Source: an uncultured Prevotellamassilia sp. (GTDB lineage Bacteria; Bacteroidota; Bacteroidia; Bacteroidales; Bacteroidaceae). Taken from it: 64,000 nucleotides of DNA. Made by a program: the position numbers and the translations under genes. The first letter of the stretch is position 1; each line of letters begins with the position of its first letter. Positions 52,207 through 62,000 of this stretch are shown here, piece by piece. Under the pieces are notes generated by a model. That model was not told the DNA's origin and made no database searches. It was given only the letters and a program-made list of their open reading frames with translations. The stretch spans positions 17,203 through 81,202 of the forward strand of contig CAKQOG010000009.1 of the NCBI GenBank assembly GCA_934255485.1, given 5' to 3'.

Positions 52207-53832
52207 TTATTTCATTACTTCATTGGGCAATATGTGACACAACCGATTAACATCTTGCTCAAACGTTTCGCGCACCTTAGCCTTGTTTTTCATTTGCGTT
52301 TTATAATTGTAAATAGTTTGCGTGCTATAAAAGAGCAAGGTTGCAATTTCAGAACTTTCCGTTACCCCTAACCTCATAAGCGCAAATATGCGCAACTCTG
52401 TTGTAAGAGAATTCTCGTTTTGCGGTTGTATTTGCGCATCTTCTCGAAGCAAAGAATTCAGTTGTTTTACAAAGTCGGGATAGAGTATCAAGAAGGCTCT
52501 ATCAAACCGATTATAAAACATTTTAGAATCTTCATCAGCTACCCTTACGCGGTTTATTTTTTGCAGCAAATCGTTAATGGTACCCGCTTTTATGCTACGT
52601 GTCACCATCTTTCGCAAGGAATCAAGCTTGTTAATATACAATGCGCTGATATCAAGGAACAAACGCAAATAAGTTTCACGATGCTTATTAGTGTTGCTGA
52701 GTTGCTGATTAAGTTTTTCGAGCAATTTGTTCTGCTCACGCATTTCTAATCGCCGCTGATTAAGCTTTTTGTTTTGTTTTAAAGCCAACACTATCATCAT
52801 TAACAACACAACAGCAAAAATGCTTAAACCACCCATTGCCCAATAAATAATTGTGGTACGTTGGTTTATTTGCGTCTGATAGGTTGCTACAATTCGAGGC
52901 AGTATGTGCGATATCTCAAGCATACGCAAACGATTATTATAAAACTGCGCATCCTCCATTGAACAATAAATATAAGTTACAGCACGTCCTGAATATTTGC
53001 TATCTTTTTCATACAAATAAAGCGACAGCTCTTGTAATGCTAAATTTTCTTTTAAAGGACATACTTGGTCGGATATAGCAGCCTTTATGAGATAGCTCTC
53101 ATACAAATCCATCTTCTTCATCGATTTGTATCCACGTGCAATAGCATAAGCCGACGATGCATAAAGTCTATCTGTTATAGGCACTTGCTTAAGCACTCTT
53201 TGATAGTAATCAAGTCCCTTCGTTGCACTTAATCCACCATAGTAATACTTTTCTCCCATTAGGTAATTATACATTGCACTCCCCGCTTGAACGTGAGCAA
53301 TAGCTTTATCTAAATACTGCATTCTGAAGTGATTATAAATGGGCGAAAACTCGTTGTCATGACAGTATGCACTCCAAAAATTATACAGCCACGTCATTGA
53401 GTAATAGTAGTTAAAGAGCAAAGATGGGTGTAAGTGCTCTGCGTCTATGCTCTTCAGCACAGCCTCTGCTTGACTATAATAACCGCCAGTGGCAAGCAAT
53501 AAACCACGATGTATTGTGAAATAATCAATGTATCGTTGGTTATTGTGCAAATGCGCAAGTTGCAATCCTTTGTCTATGTAAATCTTGGCAGAATCGAAGT
53601 TAAAAGTGTAATATTCTCCCAATATTTTGTTGTACACACGCAGTTGTTCTTCTGCTGAAATACCTTTTTTCAGTTGCCTTTTTACTTGCTGTATGCGCGC
53701 TTGCTTTTTCTCCATATACATTGCCCGATGCGACACATAAGAGTCAAGAACTTTTAGCTCATCATCATTAGCCACGAGGGTTAATGAAGAAAAAACAAAA
53801 AATAACATAGTAAGAGTTCTAAGAAAACACAT
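52207..53832 (-). CDS. DUF6377 TPR-domain transcriptional regulator
   Basis: The 541-residue protein has a signal-like N-terminus (LTMLFFVFSSLTLVAND) and a helical TPR-like region (about 30-300, with AHLHNNQRYIDYFTIHRGLLLATGG and GLDYYQRVLKQ). A membrane span follows near 320-345 (IYWAMGGLSIFAVVLLMMIVLAL), then a coiled-coil linker (KNKKLNQRRLEMREQNKLLEKL) and a C-terminal LuxR-like HTH (TTELRIFALMRLGVTESSEIATLLFYSTQTIYNYK). This is the DUF6377 type of Bacteroidetes regulator that links a periplasmic sensor to DNA. It is divergent from the TonB receptor gene, which it may control. The start at 53832 follows a -7 element at 53860. Confidence 0.85.
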   Translation of the reverse strand: MCFLRTLTMLFFVFSSLTLVANDDELKVLDSYVSHRAMYMEKKQARIQQVKRQLKKGISAEEQLRVYNKILGEYYTFNFDSAKIYIDKGLQLAHLHNNQRYIDYFTIHRGLLLATGGYYSQAEAVLKSIDAEHLHPSLLFNYYYSMTWLYNFWSAYCHDNEFSPIYNHFRMQYLDKAIAHVQAGSAMYNYLMGEKYYYGGLSATKGLDYYQRVLKQVPITDRLYASSAYAIARGYKSMKKMDLYESYLIKAAISDQVCPLKENLALQELSLYLYEKDSKYSGRAVTYIYCSMEDAQFYNNRLRMLEISHILPRIVATYQTQINQRTTIIYWAMGGLSIFAVVLLMMIVLALKQNKKLNQRRLEMREQNKLLEKLNQQLSNTNKHRETYLRLFLDISALYINKLDSLRKMVTRSIKAGTINDLLQKINRVRVADEDSKMFYNRFDRAFLILYPDFVKQLNSLLREDAQIQPQNENSLTTELRIFALMRLGVTESSEIATLLFYSTQTIYNYKTQMKNKAKVRETFEQDVNRLCHILPNEVMK

Positions 53833-53859
53833 ATTGAAGTACTTTTTCTGTTTATTTCG

Positions 53860-53867
53860 CAAATATA
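53860..53867 (-). promoter_or_regulatory. -7 element of the DUF6377 regulator gene
   Basis: TATATTTG on the minus strand matches TAnnTTTG, 27 bases before the ATG at 53832. It overlaps the region just inside the longer ORF start, so the longer start is not used. Confidence 0.5.
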
Positions 53868-53991
53868 GCAATTTGATTCTACATCTATAATATCTACTTA
53901 ACTATTTTACCATCTATGATTTATATTATTGATTATCAGTCGTTTTATAAATTATACATTTATAAATCATCTACCAAGCAGCTACCTACTC

Positions 53992-54023
53992 TTTGAAATA
54001 GGTTCGTACATACTATAAATTTG
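53992..54023 (+). promoter_or_regulatory. Promoter of the TonB receptor gene
   Basis: TTTG (53992-53995) is followed after 20 bases by TAAATTTG (54016-54023), a near-consensus Bacteroidetes promoter. The leader to the ATG at 54179 is about 150 bases, long enough for regulation. Confidence 0.75.
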
Positions 54024-54178
54024 CCGTTGTGAATGCAATACATGCAGTTCTGCTACTACAACATTGCATAATGCCTTTTATTATGACAACTGCGTTTTAC
54101 ATTTTTTGATGTGTCAAGAACTTGCACCAACAACTTCACATAGAGAAAACATCAACAATTACATCGATAGATAACACC

Positions 54179-56479
54179 ATGAATGCAATTACCTTTAAAG
54201 CTTTAACCTCGTGTGTGCTACTTACTACTTGCTTACAAGCACACGCACAGAGCGAAACATCTAATGCAAACAAAGGCGAAGAGCGCAACGTGATGCTCAA
54301 TGCCGCTGATGCAAACAAGCCTCGCGAAATACAAATAGGTTTACCAAGCGAGGATGTAAATGTATATGAGAACGGACTTCCCGCAGTTTACTCTTCGTCG
54401 GTGCATAAACTCTCTGCACATTGGCGCAACGATGCCAGTTTAGGCTCAACGGGCTTACTTTCTCCATCAGAGTCTGCCATCACTACTGGCAATATTGCTT
54501 ATTCAGTAACAGCCTTTAGCGAACTCGGCCAAAAAGACTTTCACGGAAAACTTAACTACCGCGTAAACCACTTTGGCATGCAAAACTTTGACGTGAATTT
54601 TAGCGGTGGAATCGGCAATAATTGGCTCTACAACGCAGGAACATACCAAAATTTTGACCCAGGAAGTTTTAAACTTCAATTTACTGATTATGCCGATCGC
54701 ACACAAATTTATCACGCAGGTTTAACACGTATATTGAACGATGGTAAAGGTTATATATCTCTTCAATATAAACATGCCAATAGCAAAAATCCAGGCAACT
54801 TTGCCAGTGCTGCGCCATTTATATACGTGGGTGATGGTTCTATCAAAAAAGTAAACGGATTTGATCCTGGACTCAACTCTTATGTACCCGCCAATGGTAG
54901 TTTTCAATACACAGACATCATGTCGGGCGAACGCAAAACCTGGAATTTCAACAAAGGAAGCGAAAATCGTTCGCATGAGGTAGCACTGCTTTCGAACTAT
55001 CGCTTTGACAATGGTTTGCAATGGAAATTTAACGCAAAGTTTATGTATGTGCCAGTGGCTAATTATGTAGACTTTGGTGGAAGTACTATTAGCGAAGCCA
55101 CAGCTACCGATAACTATACACTCGAAAACGGAAAAACCTACGAAGGACTCATTGAAGGACGACGTACATGGCTACATTTTGGTAAAGTTACGAGCGGTAT
55201 GTTTACCACTGAACTTGAAAAAGCATTTGGTAAACACAACGTTAGATTGGGTTTAAACGAATGGTATTACCACCTTAACTATCATTCATCGTCTATGCAA
55301 TGGGTGGGAACTGTTGAACCTTATCCACAAGTGCTTTACACTACAAAGACTGATCCTACAGACCCTACACAAACACCACAACGCACACAAACATTCGGCT
55401 TCAACGAACTAAGCCCTGAATATACTGTAGGAAGTGAAAACAAATTGGCTGTATATCTAACTGATAGTTGGAAAATCAATGATAAGCTAAAACTCTACTA
55501 TGGTGGCCGTTTGGAATATTACTGCATGTCGGCCGACCAAATCGCACAATCGCGTTTCCAAGGTTTCCATATCGGCGATTTCAACACTTATAACCGCGAT
55601 GAAAACGGCAATATTGTAGCTACTTCACATAGCATTCACCCTGCTAATGTCACTAAAAACAAACTCAACTATGCTGCTACTGCACAGCTAACTTACGATA
55701 TTGCTAAGGGATTTGGTATTATGGCTGATGGTACAATAGCTACACGCTATCCGCGCATCAGTGACTATGCTGGTACAGGACCTACTGCCGAACAATACAA
55801 ACGAGTAACTATACCTTTGGTTCGCGGTGGTATTTACTATAAGAACAATTGGTTGGACCTTTCGTCAATGGTTACATATATTGCTAAGTCTAACAACATT
55901 GACCAACAAAACCTTACAAAACCTGGCACGAGCGAAGGCAAAACCGTGTTGCTCATCTACAACATTCAAACTCTTGGATGGACTACCACTGCCGAAATCA
56001 AGCCTTTCAAAAACTTTTCATTGCACGCTCTCTTTACTTATCAAAAGCCTGTATACAAGAACTATAATGCAAGCGTAACCTTTAGCGATGGCCAACAAAT
56101 GTCGGTTAATGCTAACAATATGATAGTTAAAGAAATTCCTCAAATCCTCGTCGAACTCGACCCAAAATACAACATCACAAAGGATTTGAACATTTGGCTC
56201 AGTTTCCGCTACTATGGTAAGACTTATGCAAACCTTCAAGAGGCTCTCTACTTTAATGGCCATTGGGAGACCTTTGGTGGCATCAACTGGAACGTGAACA
56301 AACGCTTGAGTTTAGGCGCAAGTGTTGTGAACTTCTTGAACCAAAAGGGTGCGAAAGGTACTATCAGCGGATCTGAACTCATCAGCAAGACCGACGCCAA
56401 ACAATATGCTGGAAAGTATATGAGCGGAAGCTATTTGCGCCCATTCACCGTGGAATTTAGTGCAAACTTTAAATTTTAA
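54179..56479 (+). CDS. TonB-dependent outer-membrane receptor
   Basis: The 766-residue protein has a signal peptide (LLTTCLQAHAQ) and the beta-strand/aromatic pattern of a TonB-dependent receptor. A plug-like segment includes SEDVNVYENGLPAVYSS. Barrel strands include NNWLYNAGTYQNFDPGSFKL, RLGLNEWYYHLNYHSSSMQW, DKLKLYYGGRLEYY, and the C-terminal strand ending in FTVEFSANFKF (aromatic end). It has no CarboxypepD_reg domain, so it is not a SusC-type protein, and no SusD gene is present. It lies 29 bases before the alpha-galactosidase gene, suggesting uptake of galactosides or of the enzyme's products. The start at 54179 gives the signal peptide. Confidence 0.85.
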   Translation: MNAITFKALTSCVLLTTCLQAHAQSETSNANKGEERNVMLNAADANKPREIQIGLPSEDVNVYENGLPAVYSSSVHKLSAHWRNDASLGSTGLLSPSESAITTGNIAYSVTAFSELGQKDFHGKLNYRVNHFGMQNFDVNFSGGIGNNWLYNAGTYQNFDPGSFKLQFTDYADRTQIYHAGLTRILNDGKGYISLQYKHANSKNPGNFASAAPFIYVGDGSIKKVNGFDPGLNSYVPANGSFQYTDIMSGERKTWNFNKGSENRSHEVALLSNYRFDNGLQWKFNAKFMYVPVANYVDFGGSTISEATATDNYTLENGKTYEGLIEGRRTWLHFGKVTSGMFTTELEKAFGKHNVRLGLNEWYYHLNYHSSSMQWVGTVEPYPQVLYTTKTDPTDPTQTPQRTQTFGFNELSPEYTVGSENKLAVYLTDSWKINDKLKLYYGGRLEYYCMSADQIAQSRFQGFHIGDFNTYNRDENGNIVATSHSIHPANVTKNKLNYAATAQLTYDIAKGFGIMADGTIATRYPRISDYAGTGPTAEQYKRVTIPLVRGGIYYKNNWLDLSSMVTYIAKSNNIDQQNLTKPGTSEGKTVLLIYNIQTLGWTTTAEIKPFKNFSLHALFTYQKPVYKNYNASVTFSDGQQMSVNANNMIVKEIPQILVELDPKYNITKDLNIWLSFRYYGKTYANLQEALYFNGHWETFGGINWNVNKRLSLGASVVNFLNQKGAKGTISGSELISKTDAKQYAGKYMSGSYLRPFTVEFSANFKF

Positions 56480-56508
56480 ATAATAGATACCTTAAACTTT
56501 TTATTGCG

Positions 56509-58758
56509 ATGAAACCATACATTTCACATAAACTGCTTTCTTCGTTGAAGAACCACTTGCAGTCTCCCATCTTTACTGATTGGAAGGGTACAAAGTTGCT
56601 ACTCATCAGTGGATTGATAGCTTTAGGTGCTAACGCTCAAACCATACGCGTAAGTACTAATAAAACCGACCTTGTGATGCAAGTATCGCCTAAAGGCAGA
56701 TTGTATCAAACTTATTTCGGAAACAAACTCAACAACGCTGCTGATTATGCAAACCTAACATGGAACACTTATGCTGCTTCGGACGGATCGGTATCAACAC
56801 GTGGACATGAGGTTTATGCCGGCTCAGGCAATGAGGACTACTTTGAACCTGCTATTGCCATTACTCATGCAGATGGCAACATGACTTCTTACTTATACTA
56901 TAAAGGAAGCGAAACCAAAGCGGTTAAAGGAGGTAACGAAACCATTATCACCTTGGAGGATAAGGAATACCCCGTCACCGTAAAACTACATTACGTGGCT
57001 TATACGAAAGAAAACGTAATCAAAGCTTGGACCGAAATTTCGCATAAGGAGAAGAAGCCTATTACACTATGGCGTTATAGTAGCACTATGCTCTATTTCA
57101 ATGCGCCCAAATATTTTCTCACCTCATATCACGGCGATTGGGCTAAAGAGGGACAACCCGAAACTGTACAACTAACGGCAGGCAAAAAGATTATTGATAC
57201 AAAATTGGGTACACGTGCAGCCATGCATACTGAACCATTCTTTGAACTTGGACTTAATGAGCCTGCTAAAGAGAACGAAGGTAATGTGGTTGTAGGAACT
57301 ATTGCATGGACGGGAAACTTCCGCTTTACTTTTGAAGTGGATAATGTGGGTGGATTGAGAGTTATTCCCGCCATCAACCCTTACGCATCTGATTACAAAC
57401 TGAAGGCAGGCGAAACCTTTACAACTCCCGAATTTATCTTCACCACCAGCACTACTGGTGTGGGACAAGCAAGCCGTAACTTACACGATTGGGCACGACA
57501 ATATCAAGTTAAGTTGGGCACTGATGACCGACTCACCCTCTTAAACAATTGGGAAAACACTGGATTCGACTTTAACCAAAAGAGCCTTGCTGAGCTGATG
57601 AAAGATGCTAAGGACTTGGGCGTAGATATGTTTTTGCTCGATGATGGATGGTTTGCCAACAAATATCCTCGCAAGGATGATCATGCTGGTTTAGGCGATT
57701 GGGAAGTAACTCATAGCAAATTGCCAGAAGGCATACCTGGACTTGTACGCGACGCTAAAGCCGCAGGTGTTAAGTTTGGTATATGGGTAGAACCTGAAAT
57801 GGTAAATCCTAAGAGTGAGCTATTTGAGAAGCACCCAGACTGGGTTATTAAGCAACCTAATCGCGAAACCTACTACTATCGCAACCAATTGGTGCTCGAT
57901 ATTTCAAACCCACAGGTGCAGAACTATGTGTTCGGCGTTATTGATCGTATCATGACTGAAAACCCTAATGTGGCTTACTTTAAATGGGACTGCAATAGCC
58001 CTATCACCAACATCTATTCGCCTTATCACAAAGAAAACCAAGGAAACTTTTACATTGACCATGTGAGAGGTGTTTATAATGTGATGAAACGAGTCAAGGA
58101 CAAATACCCACAACTACCTATGATGTTATGCTCGGGCGGTGGTGCACGCATGGATTACGAAGTACTTAAATATTTCACTGAATTTTGGTGCTCTGATGAT
58201 ACCGACCCCTACGAACGTCTTTACATACAATGGAGTTTGTCTAAGTTCTTCCCTACAAAGGTTATGGCATCACATGTTACAAATTGGAACAAAAAAACAT
58301 CTGTTAAATTCCGTACCGATGTATGCAGCATGTGCAAACTTGGCTTTGATATCGACCTTAAACCACTTAAGGGAACACCCGACTATCAATTTATGCAAGA
58401 AGCCGTAAAGAATTGGGAAAGATTGAAACCTGTCATCCTTGATGGTGAACAATATCGCCTTGTTTCACCCTACGAGACCAATCATTGCGCCATCAACTAT
58501 ATATCTCAAGACAAGGGCCATGCTGTAGTATTTGCCTACAACTTGCATCCACGCTACAAAGAGCCTTTGTTCAACGTGCGCATGCAAGGTCTTGATGCTA
58601 ACAAGCAATACACTATTGAAGAAATCAACCTTATGCCTGGAACCAAATCAAAATTTGATTTCAATGATAAAACCTTCAGTGGTGACTTTTTGATGAAAAT
58701 CGGACTTAATATGTTTGAGGCGGAAGAAGGAACAAGCCATGTATTCGAACTAAAGTAA
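56509..58758 (+). CDS. GH36 alpha-galactosidase
   Basis: The 749-residue enzyme is a retaining alpha-galactosidase for melibiose- and raffinose-type alpha-1,6-galactosides. It has a signal-like N-terminus with a hydrophobic segment near 30-44 (LLLISGLIALGANAQ). The GH36 N-terminal beta-sandwich domain is followed by the barrel, with FLLDDGWFANKYPRKDDHAGLGDW, GIWVEPEMVNPKSEL, and nucleophile D494 in YFKWDCN. The acid/base residue is D563 in CSDDTDPYERL. A C-terminal beta domain follows. It is transcribed with the TonB receptor gene. A strong terminator follows at 58786-58825. Confidence 0.94.
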   Translation: MKPYISHKLLSSLKNHLQSPIFTDWKGTKLLLISGLIALGANAQTIRVSTNKTDLVMQVSPKGRLYQTYFGNKLNNAADYANLTWNTYAASDGSVSTRGHEVYAGSGNEDYFEPAIAITHADGNMTSYLYYKGSETKAVKGGNETIITLEDKEYPVTVKLHYVAYTKENVIKAWTEISHKEKKPITLWRYSSTMLYFNAPKYFLTSYHGDWAKEGQPETVQLTAGKKIIDTKLGTRAAMHTEPFFELGLNEPAKENEGNVVVGTIAWTGNFRFTFEVDNVGGLRVIPAINPYASDYKLKAGETFTTPEFIFTTSTTGVGQASRNLHDWARQYQVKLGTDDRLTLLNNWENTGFDFNQKSLAELMKDAKDLGVDMFLLDDGWFANKYPRKDDHAGLGDWEVTHSKLPEGIPGLVRDAKAAGVKFGIWVEPEMVNPKSELFEKHPDWVIKQPNRETYYYRNQLVLDISNPQVQNYVFGVIDRIMTENPNVAYFKWDCNSPITNIYSPYHKENQGNFYIDHVRGVYNVMKRVKDKYPQLPMMLCSGGGARMDYEVLKYFTEFWCSDDTDPYERLYIQWSLSKFFPTKVMASHVTNWNKKTSVKFRTDVCSMCKLGFDIDLKPLKGTPDYQFMQEAVKNWERLKPVILDGEQYRLVSPYETNHCAINYISQDKGHAVVFAYNLHPRYKEPLFNVRMQGLDANKQYTIEEINLMPGTKSKFDFNDKTFSGDFLMKIGLNMFEAEEGTSHVFELK

Positions 58759-58785
58759 TTACATAGCTATTGTGTTAGTTGGATT

Positions 58786-58825
58786 AAAAGAAGAGATTGC
58801 CCAATAGGGTTGTCTCTTCTTTTTT
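58786..58825 (+). terminator. Alpha-galactosidase terminator
   Basis: Arms AAAAGAAGAGA (58786-58796) and TCTCTTCTTTT (58813-58823) pair perfectly, with an inner TGCCC/GGGT pairing and a T-run at the end. Confidence 0.85.
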
Positions 58826-59047
58826 GCTACATTGCATGTGGCAAAAAAAATTACTAAAGTGCAGGAAAACCTACCATAAACACACATAATATACCTGCGA
58901 CAAAAAGAGCCTTTATTTCAAAAAAGTTCAAAAAAAGAATGTTGCACATAATCAAATGATGTTACCTAATAATGAATATTCTTTTTTGAAAACTCTATCC
59001 AACAAAATTAATAGTTATAAACGTTAGCTTTCAAGCAAAGTTTTCAT

Positions 59048-59055
59048 TAATTTTG
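59048..59055 (+). promoter_or_regulatory. -7 element of the C1A peptidase gene
   Basis: TAATTTTG matches TAnnTTTG, 33 bases before the ATG at 59089. A near -33 box (TTAG) lies 20 bases upstream. The ATG at 59053 overlaps the -7 box and is excluded. Confidence 0.55.
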
Positions 59056-59088
59056 CCACAAGAAATATTCACTTCTAACAATTACCAA

Positions 59089-62000
59089 ATGAAACTTAAA
59101 TTAAGACACGTACTTTTGGTATCAACACTATTGCCTGTAAGCCTTACGGCGCAAAATGTTGATCGCACAAAGTACCCTGACTATTCAAGCAAGGTAAACC
59201 CAGACCCTTCGCTCATGAAGCATAAATTGGTCATGAAGGGTAAAGCCGTTGCTACACGTCCAGACCATGTAGACAATGGTAAGGACCGCTACTTCCCACC
59301 CGTATTCAATCAGGCGGGTGGTTCATGTGGTTCTGCATCACGTATTTGCTACATGTTCTCGCACGAAATGAATTCTTTCCGCAACCTTGATGGTAAGAAC
59401 TCACACAACTATTATCCTTCTCACTTTGTATGGCTCTTAACCAATGGTAACTCAGGAAAAGACGCCTTTATACAGAACGTTGGTGTTCCATCAGCCTATA
59501 CTTATGGTGGGCAAACATATTCAAAATTATTTGGATACCAAGAAGCAACTAACAATGACTTTGGTTGGATGACGGGCTACGATAAATGGTTTGAAGCCAT
59601 GCACAATCGTATGCTCACCCCAACCCACTTCCCAAAAGATGTAGGTACAGAAGAGGGACGCGAAGCCGTTAAGAACTATCTATGGAATCACAATGGTGAT
59701 ACCGATTATCATTCGGGTGGTATCGTTGGTATTGGTGTAGCAAGCGGTGGTATATGGAAAGATATCCCCAAAACTCCTGCTAATGATGCTGCTGGCGTAA
59801 CCGGCATGTCATATGTGAGCAAGTGGGGTACTTCTGTAGACCACGCATTAACCATTGTGGGTTATGACGACCGCATTGAGTTCGACCTCGATGGCAATGG
59901 CAAATATGGCGAGGCAAGCAAAGATGAAAAAGGTGCTTGGATTATCGTAAATTCTTGGGGCGACTGGGAAAATGGTGGCTTTATCTATTGTCCCTACGCT
60001 TATGCAGGAGCAAGCTTTAAGAGTGACGGCACATTCGCTAAGAACTGGTGGGCTCCAGAGGTTTACACCGTTCGCAAGAACTATCGTCCTTTGCGCACCA
60101 TTAAATTGAAGATGGACTATTCACATCGTTCTGAACTCTATCTCATGGCAGGTATATCGAACAATGTGAATGCTGAAGAGCCAGACTATACGCAAGCTTT
60201 CGATCACTTTAAGTATGCTGGTGATGGTAACTATGGTAATACCAACCCTGCTCCCGAAATTCCTATGCTCGGACGTTGGGCTGATGGCAAGCTTCATAAA
60301 GAGCCAATGGAATTTGGGTATGACCTTACCGACTTGAGCGACAACCTTGACCCGAACGAAGATATGAAGTATTTCTTTATCATTGAAACAAAGAAAACTG
60401 CTATCGGTTCTGGTCACATATATGATGCTTCAATCCTTGATTACGCAGTAGATACCGCAGGACTTGAAATTCCATTTAAAACTGGAACTGAGGGTGTAAG
60501 CATTAAAAACAAGGGAAACCGCACCATTATCAGCGTTGTTGTTCCTGGACGCGGCTATAAGGCTCCTCAAAATGCAACGATTGTAGATGGCAAGTTGGAA
60601 TGGAATGCTCCTATTGTTTCATCACAAACGCTTACGGGCTACGAAATCAGTAAAGGCGGTGAAGTTGTTGCAAATCTCGATGCCAATGCTACAAGCTACA
60701 CGCTCCCCGAAGATGCTGAAGGTAGTTACAACATCTGCGCAGTTTATGGTAGCCACAAGTCTACAAGCATCAGCGTAATGGTGCCCGTTACCGCTACAAA
60801 GAACGTGAGCATCGACTTGAAGCACTCTGGCTTTACTATTCCTGGCGTATTCTCATCTAAATACGATCAAGCAACAATCGAATTCTGGATTCGTCCTCAT
60901 AGCATCACTAACTGGAATCAAAGTGCAGGTCCTGGTTGGGGTAGCTTTATGTTCCATGCCAATAGCAATGGTACATTTACTGCAGGATGGAACACCGGAA
61001 GCGATCGTATGGAAGTTCCATCTACACTTGTAAACAACTCATGGAAACACATTGCCATCGTTGTAAACAAGAACAAAATGATGTTATACGTAAATGGTGT
61101 TAAGAAAAGCACCATTATTTCGAACAACTATAGCGGATTGGGTGGATTCGGAGACCTCGTATTTAATGGTTCGAGCGATAATTCTAAGAATCAGAACGCT
61201 AACTACGATGAAATTCGTATTTGGAAGGTGGCACGCACAGACGCCGAAATACGCAACTACTACAAGCGACAATTTGCCGATGGTTTGCTTCCCGAAGGCT
61301 TAGTAGCATACTATAAGGGCGATATCATAGACGCGAATGGCTCGGCTGCACTCCGCGACCACACAAGTGGCGCTCACCACGCAGTCTTCACCAACGACAA
61401 CTATGAGAATTCTACAACCATACCAAGTTCTGTCTTCTATGAAACAACAACAGCTGTTAATATTACTCAGCCCAAGAACACTGTTGTTGCAGGACAACCT
61501 GTCACACTGCAAGCCACAGGTTCAACCAACATCGCATCTTTGAAATGGACTATTGAGGATGCTGGTATCAAAGATCTTGCCGTGGCAAATCCTACCGTTA
61601 TATTTGCACATGCTGGAGAGCAAAATGTGAAAGTTGTTGCTACTAACATTGATGGCAAACAAGTTGAAGCTACTACAACTATTAACGTGGCTGAAGCTGC
61701 AGCACCAAGTGCTGAATTTACTATCAGCAAAGCAACCATAGCGACCGGTGGACGTGTTACATTCATGGCTAATCAGCAACTTGTTGGTTATAAATACGAA
61801 TGGAGCATGCCTGGTGCTTCAATCGAAACATCAAACATGCCTAATGTTACCGTTTCATATTCACAAAGCGGCACACACCAAGTAACTCTCACCGTTACTG
61901 ATAGCAAGGGCGTAAAAGCTACTACTACTCAAACAGTAGAAGCAAGTAAAGTAGCTCCTAAGGCAGACTTCGATGTTTCACCAGTTGTAGTAAGCAAGGG

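Larger units (their letters stand above)
53833..54178. other. Divergent promoter region, DUF6377 and TonB receptor
   Basis: This 346-base AT-rich region contains the promoters of both divergent genes. TATATTTG (minus) is at 53860-53867. On the plus strand TTTG-N20-TAAATTTG is at 53992-54023. No other gene is seen. Confidence 0.6.
58759..59088. other. Intergenic region, alpha-galactosidase terminator and peptidase promoter
   Basis: The 330-base gap has no gene. It contains the alpha-galactosidase terminator (58786-58825) and the -7 element of the next gene at 59048-59055. Confidence 0.6.

Noticed and set aside
54179..58758. Standard SusC/SusD polysaccharide utilization locus
   Set aside because: No SusD-like gene is present and the receptor lacks the CarboxypepD_reg domain, so only a minimal galactoside locus is claimed.
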